NCBI GenBank assembly: GCA_964505385.1
Contig: CAZDIA010000003.1
Coordinates: 62,001-126,000, forward strand
From: SLJN01 sp964505385
GTDB taxonomy: Bacteria; Bacteroidota; Rhodothermia; Balneolales; Natronogracilivirgulaceae
Direction: 5' to 3'
Length of the DNA stretch: 64,000 nt
Shown here: one piece after another, positions 16,687 through 25,807 of the stretch
Layout of the letters: each line of letters begins with the position of its first letter
How positions within the stretch are numbered: the first letter of the stretch is position 1
The notes under the pieces: model-generated
Databases searched by the model: none
Seen by the model: the letters and a program-made list of their open reading frames with translations, nothing else
What the model was told of the DNA's origin: nothing
Position numbers and translations under genes: made by a program

Positions 16687-17415
16687 ATGAAACCCATACC
16701 CGCAATAGATTTACTTGAAGGTAAAGTTGTGCGTCTTCAACAAGGAGACTACCGGTCGCCAACGGTTTATTATGATAATCCTATTGACGCTGCCCGCATC
16801 TTTGCTGACGCCGGAATTCAGGAATTGCATATTGTTGATCTGAACGGGGCTAAGGAAGGTCAATTCAGCAATCTGAATAAAATTGAGCAGATCGCTTCCC
16901 AAACCGGGTTAACTATCCAAAGTGGTGGAGGCGTCCGGAAGTTTGAAGATGCCAGACTTTTGATGGATTCCGGGGTTAGCCGGGTTGTGTGCAGTTCAAT
17001 GGCCGCAAAACAGCCCGCTGATTTTGAAAAACTGATATCTCTCAACAATGGAGATCATGCTGTTTTGGGGTTGGATATCAAAGATGGATCTTTTGCTTAT
17101 GGCGGCTGGCTGGATACATCTGAAGGATCCTATCATGAAATAATTGAACAATTCCTCAGTTCTGGTTTAAAATATGTTTTAAGCACTGATATTTCCCGGG
17201 ACGGAATGATGGAGGGGCCAAACATGGTTTTATACAAAGAGTTGATCCAACATTATCCGGATTTATACATAATCGCATCTGGTGGAGTGGCAAATGTTTC
17301 GGATCTGGAAGATTTGAGTAGGCTTCCGATTTACGGCGTGATCGTTGGAAAAGCTTACTATGAAAATTACATTAGCTTGGATGACCTGATCAATTTTGAT
17401 AAAACAAATCGCTGA
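16687..17415 (+). CDS. hisA: Phosphoribosyl isomerase HisA
   Basis: 242 residues, (beta/alpha)8 barrel that isomerises ProFAR to PRFAR. MKPIPAIDLLEGKVVRLQQGDY holds the general-base Asp (AIDLLEGK), and the second catalytic Asp is in YVLSTDISRDGMMEGPN; phosphate loops are IQSGGGVR and IASGGVANV. The usual following hisF and hisI are missing: hisF lies 6 kb upstream and no hisI/hisE is seen in the window. Given the gap after hisH it may have its own promoter. Confidence 0.96.
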   Translation: MKPIPAIDLLEGKVVRLQQGDYRSPTVYYDNPIDAARIFADAGIQELHIVDLNGAKEGQFSNLNKIEQIASQTGLTIQSGGGVRKFEDARLLMDSGVSRVVCSSMAAKQPADFEKLISLNNGDHAVLGLDIKDGSFAYGGWLDTSEGSYHEIIEQFLSSGLKYVLSTDISRDGMMEGPNMVLYKELIQHYPDLYIIASGGVANVSDLEDLSRLPIYGVIVGKAYYENYISLDDLINFDKTNR

Positions 17416-17462
17416 TTAATTAGTTTACAGGCCGTTGCGTATTAAAAGTTTTCAAAACAAAT

Positions 17463-17479
17463 GTAACATTCCCTGTTAC
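17463..17479 (+). promoter_or_regulatory. Short inverted repeat upstream of the ECF sigma gene
   Basis: GTAACA-TTCCC-TGTTAC is a perfect 6-bp inverted repeat ending 37 bp before the sigma-factor ATG at 17517. It may be an operator or part of the sigma factor's own promoter; position is the only support. Confidence 0.3.
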
Positions 17480-17516
17480 GAAACTGACTGTTGTGGACAT
17501 TATAAAATGAACTGTT

Positions 17517-18134
17517 ATGGATGTCTCCGTACCGGAACAAAAATTTGAACAGTTTCTTGAAAGGTTGAAGCAAAGAGACGACGAAGCCTGGTCCTCGTTG
17601 TACTTTGTTCTTGAACGAGCTATAACACATTGGTTACTAAAGTACTACGGTAACAGCCAGTTCTTTGACGAAAAGGATCTTGAGGAGATATGTCAGGAGG
17701 CTTTTTCAAAGTTATTCGAAATTATAACGGCAGAAGTTGACACACCAGCGGAATTCGAAACTTTTAGAGGACTGAAATCTTATGCGATCGGGATTGCCAA
17801 AAATATGGTCAACCAGAATCTCCGAAAGCGAAAAAGAAGCAACGCATTAGAATTAGGGGTGAATGACAATAATTATTATTTAACCATTTCAGATCGCAGC
17901 AGACAATCACAACCCGATCATATTGAAGATCAGGATTTAATCGAACATGTATTACATGATCTGGATCAGCGGGAACGAGCTATATTAACCATGTATAGTG
18001 AAGGCGATAAACTTGTGGACATCGCAAGACAACTTGACATTACTGCAGAACATTGCAGAATCATCAAGCATCGCTTAATGCAAAAAATTACATTTAAAAT
18101 TAAAGAGTTTGAGTCAACTAAATCTTCTTCATAA
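17517..18134 (+). CDS. ECF-type sigma-70 family sigma factor
   Basis: 205 residues. Region 2 is seen around DLEEICQEAFSKLFEI and LKSYAIGIAKNMVNQNLRKRKR; region 4 is the helix-turn-helix LDQRERAILTMYSEGDKLVDIARQLDITAEHCRIIKHRLMQKI. Regions 1.1, 1.2 and 3 are absent, as expected for ECF factors. It directs RNA polymerase to a small set of promoters, usually held off by a membrane anti-sigma factor. The gene 12 bp downstream fits that role. The target genes are unknown. Confidence 0.9.
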   Translation: MDVSVPEQKFEQFLERLKQRDDEAWSSLYFVLERAITHWLLKYYGNSQFFDEKDLEEICQEAFSKLFEIITAEVDTPAEFETFRGLKSYAIGIAKNMVNQNLRKRKRSNALELGVNDNNYYLTISDRSRQSQPDHIEDQDLIEHVLHDLDQRERAILTMYSEGDKLVDIARQLDITAEHCRIIKHRLMQKITFKIKEFESTKSSS

Positions 18135-18146
18135 ATAGGACTGAGT

Positions 18147-18902
18147 ATGGAATATCAAAAACTATTAGAAAAATACATCAGAAATGAGCTCAATGAAGAA
18201 GAGCGGGATCAAGTTGAAGAACTATTACTTCACAACAGAGAAGCGCGGCAACATCTGCATAAATTAGAAAAGACGTTCTCGGTAGCCCGCAAGCATTATA
18301 AAAAAAAACCTAATAGTATAAGCGACAGCTATAATAATGAACCCCAAAAATCCAAGAATAAGAGTTCGGAGCAATCCGACACCTGGGGAAGCAAATCGGT
18401 TTACAAATTAGCTGCCACTTTTTTAATACTCGGATTCCTTGGAATTTCAGGATTTCTGTTTTTTGAAACTCATCAGGATCAAAATATAGCTGATTTGGAT
18501 TCTGATGAAATTCAGGAGCTTTATGCCGCAAATTTTGAGTCCAACCCGTACCTCGAAGATGTAATGGATGATGTGCAACGAAGTGCCGATGCAAAATTTG
18601 AACTGATACAACCTGATGAAGATGTCATTCTGACGGCAGAACAAGAAGAGCAGGTCTATTCAATAAATTTTGAAGCAGAAGCTGCAAATATCAACGCGGA
18701 CCAAATTTATCTAAGAATATACAGCAACCGTGAAGGAGATTATCTTGAAGATCAACCTTTACATCAATCATCACTTGAGGCCAATAATTCAACAATCAGT
18801 ACTCAGATTGATATCACACTTGAGCCGGGGCTGTACTACTACACATTTGAAGACAGCCAGACCTACGAAACCTTCGCAGCCGGCCGGATTATTGTAAATT
18901 AA
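18147..18902 (+). CDS. Membrane protein, probable anti-sigma factor partner
   Basis: 251 residues. The N-terminus (YQKLLEKYIRNELNEEERDQVEELLLHNREARQHLHKLEKTF) resembles the short helical anti-sigma domain of FCB-group regulators, without the HxxxCxxC zinc motif. One membrane segment at about residues 88-107 (LAATFLILGFLGISGFLFFE) separates it from an exported C-terminal half, about 140 residues, ending in a beta-rich stretch (ISTQIDITLEPGLYYYTFED). Its position 12 bp after an ECF sigma gene is the main support. The outer domain has no family that I recognise; it could sense an envelope signal. Confidence 0.7.
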   Translation: MEYQKLLEKYIRNELNEEERDQVEELLLHNREARQHLHKLEKTFSVARKHYKKKPNSISDSYNNEPQKSKNKSSEQSDTWGSKSVYKLAATFLILGFLGISGFLFFETHQDQNIADLDSDEIQELYAANFESNPYLEDVMDDVQRSADAKFELIQPDEDVILTAEQEEQVYSINFEAEAANINADQIYLRIYSNREGDYLEDQPLHQSSLEANNSTISTQIDITLEPGLYYYTFEDSQTYETFAAGRIIVN

Positions 18903-18954
18903 CCAGAGTTAAAACATTAATTTATCCGCGGATCTGTCTACACAGATTTTATTA

Positions 18955-20043
18955 TCAATGTATCAGGTTAAACATCCTGTCGAATCGTGGCATAAAACGC
19001 TCGCCATCCCAGGAGAAGTAGATAATAACGGCCCGGCCTACTATGTGATCTTCAGGCACGAATCCCCAGAACCGGCTGTCTTCACTATTGTCACGGCTGT
19101 CCCCCACCATAAAATAATAATTCTGCTCAAAAATATAGCTATCAGTGGGTTCACCGTTTATTAAAATCTGATCACCGTCCTCCTCAAGATCATTATTTTC
19201 AAAGCGGGTAATAGCTTCGCGATACATCTCCCAGTTCAGGTATTCATCATCAAATGATATCTCCAAACCTTCTCTGGGAACTACGATCGGGCCCATATTA
19301 TGATAGTTGCCGTTGAAAGCCTGCGCAAATGCAAACTGCAACTGGCCGAACTGATTCATATCCTCGGGCCAAACATTCAAATCTACATTAACAACGGATT
19401 CCCAGTCAGCAATTTTATCCCTCACTTCCTCGGTCATATTGATGCGGTAAGAGTCGCCATCACGGCCGTTAATGCGACCTCCAGCATCACGTACCCGACT
19501 TGAACTCAATCTACGGTCATCAGCCACATCCACCTGGTATTCATGTTCAAAAGTAGATTGTATTTCTTCCGGCTCACCATTTCTGATAAAGCGATTATTT
19601 TGGACCAGAAGCGTATCTCCGGGGATACCGGTAGCTCTCTTGATGTAATTGGTCTTCCGGGAGACGATTTCACGGTCTACCGGATAATTAAACACTACGA
19701 TGTCATCTCTGTCAATCTCCGTAAAACCAGGAAACCGAAAACTTGGCAGCTCTACTCCTCGCATAAATATATTAGTAAACGGAACCCCGATAGTCATCGG
19801 AGTTCTTGGCCCGTAATGAACCTTTGATACTAACAGGAAATCGCCTGTCAACAGCGTCTGCTCCATAGATGGCGATGGAATGCGATAGGCTTCTATAAAA
19901 AAGGCGCGAATAATAATGGCGGCTATCAATGCAAAAAGTATTGCATCTGTCCACTCCCTTGCCCAGGATTTAGCACGTTTGTGCTCATCGGAATTTTGCT
20001 TCTTCGACCGCTTTGACGTGCGGCGGGATGATCGTTTTGCCAC
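18955..20043 (-). CDS. lepB: Signal peptidase I
   Basis: 362 residues, starting with GTG at 20043. It cleaves signal peptides from exported proteins at the outer face of the inner membrane. A basic N-terminus is followed by one membrane anchor (about 34-50). Catalytic Ser59 is in RIPSPSMEQTL and Lys135 in NYIKRATGIPGD; the C-terminal GDSRDNSEDSRFWGFVPEDHIVG motif is complete. An insertion of about 120 residues between the Lys motif and the C-terminal motif is typical of larger Bacteroidota enzymes. It is last in a lepA-unknown-lepB run, 31 bp after the unknown gene. Confidence 0.95.
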   Translation of the reverse strand: MAKRSSRRTSKRSKKQNSDEHKRAKSWAREWTDAILFALIAAIIIRAFFIEAYRIPSPSMEQTLLTGDFLLVSKVHYGPRTPMTIGVPFTNIFMRGVELPSFRFPGFTEIDRDDIVVFNYPVDREIVSRKTNYIKRATGIPGDTLLVQNNRFIRNGEPEEIQSTFEHEYQVDVADDRRLSSSRVRDAGGRINGRDGDSYRINMTEEVRDKIADWESVVNVDLNVWPEDMNQFGQLQFAFAQAFNGNYHNMGPIVVPREGLEISFDDEYLNWEMYREAITRFENNDLEEDGDQILINGEPTDSYIFEQNYYFMVGDSRDNSEDSRFWGFVPEDHIVGRAVIIYFSWDGERFMPRFDRMFNLIH

Positions 20044-20074
20044 GATAGTTTCTGATTTTCGTTACTAATACATG

Positions 20075-20680
20075 TTAAAATGGATCTGAAATTTCTTCAC
20101 GGATAAACTCACCGTCCTCATATGCTACGACGTACCACTGCCGATCATCTAAATCATAAAAGTAATCCTGATAATCAGCAAGTGAATCAACATTCATCAA
20201 TTCCCGGTTGAAATTTCTTTTTATTTCAGGCATAAGATCTACAAACTGAGGTGCCCCTGCAAATATTAAACCGTTTCTGAACGGTCCGTTGACGTCCAGA
20301 ACTATCATGGGGATCTCATCATCAATAATAAACCAGTATTCGAATTGAATATATTGACTCTGTGAAAAATCAGGCTGATTCATAAGGTCCTCCACTTGGA
20401 AAGTCGGATCGCCAAATGCCTGCTGTAATCTTGCACGGATTTCGGAAGTTGGTATGCGATCGATTGTCAGGCTTGCATCAAAACCGGAAGTAGTCCAATC
20501 GATATTGCCAAACCTGTTTTCGAACTCCTCGTGCTCCTCATAAGGGACTTTTTGGATATCGGTCGTCCCGAATTCAGGTGCTTCCTGGGAATTCGCCTGC
20601 ATAAATCCTGACAGCCCAATCACTAAGGTGGCAAGGATTCCAATCCGGGCTCTATCATATTTTACAGTAGCGTTAACCAT
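20075..20680 (-). CDS. Exported protein of unknown function between lepA and lepB
   Basis: 201 residues from ATG 20680 (a GTG lies one codon earlier). A signal peptide is visible: IGILATLVIGLSGFMQANSQ, with cleavage probably after the ANSQ region. The mature protein (EFENRFGNIDWTTSGFDASLTIDRIPTSEIRARLQQAFGD) has no motif that I recognise; aromatic and acidic residues suggest a beta-rich periplasmic domain. It starts only 8 bp after the lepA stop codon, so it is surely cotranscribed with lepA and lepB. A role alongside signal-peptide processing is guesswork from position. Confidence 0.8.
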   Translation of the reverse strand: MVNATVKYDRARIGILATLVIGLSGFMQANSQEAPEFGTTDIQKVPYEEHEEFENRFGNIDWTTSGFDASLTIDRIPTSEIRARLQQAFGDPTFQVEDLMNQPDFSQSQYIQFEYWFIIDDEIPMIVLDVNGPFRNGLIFAGAPQFVDLMPEIKRNFNRELMNVDSLADYQDYFYDLDDRQWYVVAYEDGEFIREEISDPF

Positions 20681-20688
20681 CACCCAGC

Positions 20689-22485
20689 TTAATCATTATC
20701 CATTGATAATACGGCAAGAAATGCTTCCTGTGGAATCTCAACCGCACCAACCTGTTTCATCCGCTTTTTGCCTTCCTTCTGTTTCTCCAGCAACTTGCGC
20801 TTCCGTGTGATATCTCCGCCATAACATTTGGCCGTTACATCTTTTCGTATAGCTTTGATTGTATCTCGCGCGATAATTTTGTTACCGATAGCCGCTTGAA
20901 CGGCAACCTCATACATTTGCCGGGGGATCAACTCCCTGAGCTTGCCGCATAATTTGCGACCCCACTCATAGGCTTTATCGCGATGAACAATAGTTGAAAG
21001 TGCATCAACCGGCTCTCCATTTAACAGGATGTCAAGTTTCACAAGATTTCCGGGTCTGCTTTCAATAAAATCATAATCCAGAGAAGCATAACCTCGGGTT
21101 CCGCTTTTCAATTTGTCATAAAAATCAAAAACGATCTCAGATAACGGCAATTCATAGCTTATGTCAACGCGTTTGGTATCCAGATACATCGTATTGACAT
21201 ATTGCCCCCGGCGCTCCTGGCAAAGATTCATTACGGCACCAATATATTCCGCCGGTGTGATTATCTGGGCTTTTATGAAAGGCTCGTAAACATTTTTAAT
21301 TTCCCCGGCGGGTGGCATCTCAGACGGGTTATCCACCAGATGTTCTTGCCCTTCATGGGTTACCACTTTATACTCCACGTTGGGAACGGTTGTGATGATA
21401 TCCATATCAAATTCGCGATCCAACCGCTCCTGAATAATTTCCATATGAAGCATCCCCAGGAAACCTGCCCGGAAACCAAAGCCAAGTGCGCTAGAAGATT
21501 CCGGCTGGAAAGTCAGTGAAGCATCATTTAGCTGAAGTTTCTCAAGGGCATTACGAAGGCTTTCAAAATCATCAGAACTGGTGGGGTAAATACCACTGAA
21601 AACTTTTGGCTTTACCTCTTTGTAACCGGGTATCTTTTCCTTCGCCGGATTATCAGTTGTGGTCACGGTATCACCCACTCTTGTGTGATCCAATGATTTG
21701 ACGTTTCCAATGATATATCCGACTTCTCCGGTATCGAGCTGTTTTGTTTGCTCCGGTTTGATCCGCAAATATCCTATTTCATCAGCATCGTATTCTTTAT
21801 CGGTAGCCATAAATCGTATGCCTTTGCCTTTTTCGAGCTTACCCTGCATAATGCGGACATAAACAACAGCTCCGCGATACATATTAAAAACAGAGTCAAA
21901 AATCAGGGCTTTGAGTGGAGCATCCGGTTTTCCTTCCGGGGCGGGAATGCGGCCAACAAGCGCTTCAAGCAATTCCTCCACACCTTCGCCGGTTTTGCCG
22001 GACACATGGAGAACTTCCTCTTTTGTACAGCCGATTAAATCCATTATTTGTTGAGCTACCCCTTCCGGATCAGCTCCGGGCAGATCGATTTTGTTTAAAA
22101 CCGGAATAATTTCGAGATCCTGTTCCAGAGCTTGGTAAAGATTGGCAAGGGTTTGTGCTTCAATACCCTGGGAAGCATCTACCACCAGCAAAGCACCTTC
22201 ACAAGCTTTCAGTGCGCGTGAAACTTCATAGGAAAAATCGACATGGCCGGGAGTATCAATCAGGTTAAATATATATTTTTCCCCATCTTTGGCCTTATAA
22301 TCCATTTTAATGGCATGGCTCTTGATTGTGATCCCCCGCTCACGTTCCAGATCCATGTCATCAAGAACCTGCGATTGCATCTCCCGCTCAGTAATAGATC
22401 CCGTACGTTCCAGCATGCGATCTGCCAGTGTCGATTTACCGTGATCAATATGGGCAATAATGCAAAAATTACGTATGTGTTGCAT
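20689..22485 (-). CDS. lepA: Elongation factor 4 (LepA)
   Basis: 598 residues, exactly the family size. A translational GTPase that acts on ribosomes and affects initiation and biogenesis. G motifs are G1 AHIDHGKST, G2 ERGITIKS, G3 DTPGHVDF and G4 NKIDLPGA. The LepA-specific C-terminal domain is present (GTRGYASLDYDFIESRPGNLVKLDILLNGEPVDALS, then RKDVTAKCYGGDITRKRKLLEKQKEGKKRM). It heads the lepA-unknown-lepB operon. Confidence 0.97.
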   Translation of the reverse strand: MQHIRNFCIIAHIDHGKSTLADRMLERTGSITEREMQSQVLDDMDLERERGITIKSHAIKMDYKAKDGEKYIFNLIDTPGHVDFSYEVSRALKACEGALLVVDASQGIEAQTLANLYQALEQDLEIIPVLNKIDLPGADPEGVAQQIMDLIGCTKEEVLHVSGKTGEGVEELLEALVGRIPAPEGKPDAPLKALIFDSVFNMYRGAVVYVRIMQGKLEKGKGIRFMATDKEYDADEIGYLRIKPEQTKQLDTGEVGYIIGNVKSLDHTRVGDTVTTTDNPAKEKIPGYKEVKPKVFSGIYPTSSDDFESLRNALEKLQLNDASLTFQPESSSALGFGFRAGFLGMLHMEIIQERLDREFDMDIITTVPNVEYKVVTHEGQEHLVDNPSEMPPAGEIKNVYEPFIKAQIITPAEYIGAVMNLCQERRGQYVNTMYLDTKRVDISYELPLSEIVFDFYDKLKSGTRGYASLDYDFIESRPGNLVKLDILLNGEPVDALSTIVHRDKAYEWGRKLCGKLRELIPRQMYEVAVQAAIGNKIIARDTIKAIRKDVTAKCYGGDITRKRKLLEKQKEGKKRMKQVGAVEIPQEAFLAVLSMDND

Positions 22486-22660
22486 GTAGGCTATTTAGTT
22501 GAAGCCGCAAAAATTAATGAATGTTTTTCAGATTGAAAAAACGATCTGCAAATTCAACGCTGAAGGGCATGGAAGCGTACACGAATTGACTAACCAATCA
22601 AAATTAAAATTCATTGACCGATCGCTTATCGATAAGCAACTCAAAATGCAACATACCAAC

Positions 22661-25455
22661 CTATTGACGGCGAATTACAACCATCGTCATATCATCAAAC
22701 TGGTGAGAATTATTACTGAATTTCCGCACTTCCTCACTGATATTTTTGATCATTGAATCCGCGGATTCATCTTTATAGGATGCAACCAGATTATAGAAAG
22801 CTTCATCCCCAAGATGATGATTGTAATAATTCGTGCTTTCCGGATAACCGTCAGTGAAAAAAACTAAACCATCACCAGGATTGAAATCTATAGTTTCTTC
22901 TTTAAGGATCTTATCAAACTTTGCCGGGGTTGCCATCCCGATGGCAAGGCCCGGTGGTTTATATTCTTCCGGTTTATCTTCACCCTTTTTAAGAAAAAGC
23001 AGCGGATTATGGCCGGCCCTGACGAATGTGAATGATCCCCGATCCAGATCAATCACTCCGTAAATCATGGTAATAAACGTGCCGGTTTTCGCATTTTCCC
23101 GAAGTAAACGATTAATTTTGCTAATGAGCCTTGCAGGACTGCGTCGACTGTCACTCAATGATTGCAGATATCCTTTTATCAGCGTCATATAAAAAGCCGC
23201 TTGAATGCCTTTCCCGCTTACATCTCCGATTACCACGCCCATTTTTTGATCCGAAAGCCGGAAAAAATCATAATAATCCCCACCTACATCATAGGCCGCT
23301 TTGCACCTGGCAGCCATATCAAGATCGCCACATTCCGGAATTTCTTTTGGTAAAAATGATTGATGCACTTCTCTGGCGAGCTCATGTCCTTGTCGAATTC
23401 GCTCTTGCTCAGCGAGTTTACGCAGGTACTCCGGCATCAAATCCGGAATCTCATCTTCATCTTTTCGGTTGTAAAGACCGGTATAGGTTAATCCCACCAG
23501 TAAAATACCGGCACTGAAAATGAGCAGTGCGGCTAAAGAGTTCTCAAAAAAACCAATGGTAAAGTTTTGACTGTAAACAAGCAGCGTGCCGCTAAATATT
23601 GCTGTCATCAGAGCAAGCACGTCTAATCGATAGAGAATCCAGACAATCATTGCAGCTATAACCATCCGAAATGCGATATCAATCAACCCGTGTTGTGTAA
23701 CCGGTGTTAGTCCTGAAACTACAAGCGCAACTAAAAACAACACACCTATCCGAACTACTTTGCTTTCGGTTTTATAGGAAATAAAAAAAGCTACAGGAGC
23801 CAAAACGATCATACTGAATCCCAGTCCTCTATACAGTGATGAAAACAATGCATAACTGCCTGATAATATTTCGATATTCACAGGCTCAGGAATATTGCTG
23901 AAATCAAAAAATGATCTGTCATTAATCGAAAACAAAAAGACCGATATCAGAAAAAGCACAATTCCGCCGGACAGACCTTTGGCTAACGATTTGGCCACGC
24001 GGTTGTTAAAGATAAAACCTTTTCTGAGCAAGGTGAGTGTATCCATTTTCCCCGGTAACCCTTCATGAGACAAGGATTCGGTAGTGGCGGCCAAAGGCAG
24101 ATATAAAACACCGGCCAAAAAAGCCAACAGCAACATTCCACCACTAACAATCAGTAGCTCATTGGTGTTGAGTAAAGCCGAACCTGCAAAGGCATCAGAG
24201 ATAAATAATCCGATCACGATTAGTACCAAAATGAAGGCATCGGTCAAAACCAACCTTATGTCCAGCAGTTGATTATTCAACCTTATCAAAAACAGGACAA
24301 TCAAACCCAGGAGGATAAGGCCGATAACAACACTCTGGTATGTCAGCATTAGATTTGCAAGCGGTTTAGCGGCAACATCTGAAAGTTCATGATCATACTC
24401 CAGCCCGGAAAGATATCCGCCTGCACTGAAATCGAGGGTTACTTCGTACTCGTATTCCTCAACAGGGCCTTCAGGGCTGTAAACCACCGAAGCATCCCGA
24501 TAAAGTCCCTCATCACCCACTAATTCACCCGTTTCAAGTGAATCCCTTACCATGTTAAAATTTTGCCAATAGGTCTTTTCAACCATCGCATCAGCTATAG
24601 AAAGCATATCATTTGGGCTCAAAACTAACCTATTACCTATCACTTCAGATATCTCTGCATCAGGATCATAGCGGGCATATTCTGCCTGTTCAATTTCAGA
24701 AAGTGAAGGAAAATGTGAATCACTCTCTTTATGTTTTGCAAACACTGCTTCCAGCAGACCGGAGTTAACACCTTCCGGGGTGTAAATATCCGCTTCTTCT
24801 TCCTCATTTCCGGCTTCCAAATCTATATTAAAGGTCATGGAAGCCAATTGCCCGTCTAACGAATATCTTGAGGAAATATCGGTGCCGGATTCTACTTCAA
24901 TATTACTCCCACCCGGAATTGTGATGNNNNNNNNNNNNNNNNNNNNNNNNNNNNNNNNNNNNNNNNNNNNNNNNNNNNNNNNNNNNNNNNNNNNNNNNNN
25001 NNNNNNNNNNNNNNNNNNNNNNNNNNGGAAATATCGGTGCCGGATTCTACTTCAATATTACTCCCACCCGGAATTGTGATGGACATCGTGCCCTCTTCAC
25101 GGTCATCTTCCTGATCTTGTTTGTTTTCACTGAACTGGTGCTGCCAGTAAAAAAACAAGGGTTGCGCGCCACTTTCCTGATCCAGTCTTTCCGCCAAATC
25201 CGATCTGCCATGCGTGCGGATATGCGACTCATAGAGTTGCCGATCCATTCCGGATCTCAGTTCTTCCCGCAAATCTGAAGCATCGTATCCGAACTCACGC
25301 AGCAATGTAGTAACCTGATCGCGGAGCTCTGCTTCACCAACTTCAAGTTGAAGGTTTCTTTCCGGCACTTGTGCAGGCAAAATAAATATGTAGCACAAAA
25401 CCCCGGCTACTATGAGTGAGCTCAGGAAAATTGCCGATTTTTGAGTATCAGACAT
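22661..25455 (-). CDS. Membrane SpoIIE/PP2C-type serine phosphatase, split by an assembly gap
   Basis: Two reading frames, 25455 down to the gap and 24871 down to 22661, belong to one gene. Both sides of the 100-N run carry the same 55 bp; removing the Ns and one copy leaves 2640 bp, 879 codons plus stop, in frame across the seam (GTDIS then SRYSLDGQLAS). The protein has a signal anchor (IFLSSLIVAGVLCYIFILP), about 300 residues of outer region, some nine membrane segments, then a cytoplasmic SpoIIE phosphatase domain at about 640-879 (HQSFLPKEIPE, DVGGDYYDFF, IGDVSGKG, DDMTMVVI). Such proteins dephosphorylate anti-sigma antagonists (RsbV/SpoIIAA type) and trigger stress responses. No partner is nearby. 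Confidence 0.9.
24872..24926. repeat. Left copy of the 55-bp contig-end overlap
   Basis: Identical over 55 bases to 25027-25081 and directly abutting the N run. It is best read as the same genomic sequence present at the ends of two contigs. Confidence 0.95.
24927..25026. other. Assembly gap of 100 N
   Basis: Exactly 100 N between two identical 55-bp flanks inside the SpoIIE phosphatase gene. A fixed 100-N spacer with an overlap of one k-mer length indicates scaffolding of contigs that actually overlap, so no sequence is probably missing. Confidence 0.97.
25027..25081. repeat. Right copy of the 55-bp contig-end overlap
   Basis: Exact duplicate of 24872-24926; see the gap entry. It should be counted once in a corrected sequence. 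Confidence 0.95.
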
Positions 25456-25566
25456 ATCAAGAAGATCTCCGAAGTTCAGGGTTGTCCGGGTTAGGCGCCT
25501 AAAATTTCAATCCTGCCTTTTTTTGGCAGAAAAGTTTTGCTTATTCCGTATCCCCCTTTATTAAAA

Positions 25567-25715
25567 AGAGTTATAAGAAGTTAAGATGATAAGAAGTCAA
25601 GAAAATAAGAGTAGATTGCTGGAGCAAAGGAGTAGGTTAATTTCTTTCTATCTTTACCTCTTTTCATCTTTACTTCTTCACATTTTTACCTCTTTTAATC
25701 TTCCTTATCTTACCT
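25567..25715. repeat. Imperfect purine/pyrimidine inverted repeat in a gene-free stretch
   Basis: The 352 bp between the phosphatase start and the glyQS stop has no gene. It contains a purine-rich arm (TTATAAGAAGTTAAGATGAT, AAGAAGTCAAGAAAATAAGA at about 25570-25611) and a pyrimidine-rich arm (TTTACCTCTTTTCATCTTTA, TTACCTCTTTTAATCTTCCT at about 25650-25710), roughly inverse complements of each other. The TTTACCTCTTTT-A/C-ATCTT unit is itself repeated in tandem. Confidence 0.45.
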
Positions 25716-25807
25716 ATTCAAAAAGTATTTTATTTACAGCTTGTCCCTGTTACGTATTAACTTTTGATAACACCCTACGAACTGTGCAGAAAAAAGTTAG
25801 GATGAAT

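Noticed and set aside
22661..25455. Reading the phosphatase as two genes or a pseudogene
   Set aside because: The split is caused by the 100 N and a duplicated 55-bp contig end; the merged frame is intact.
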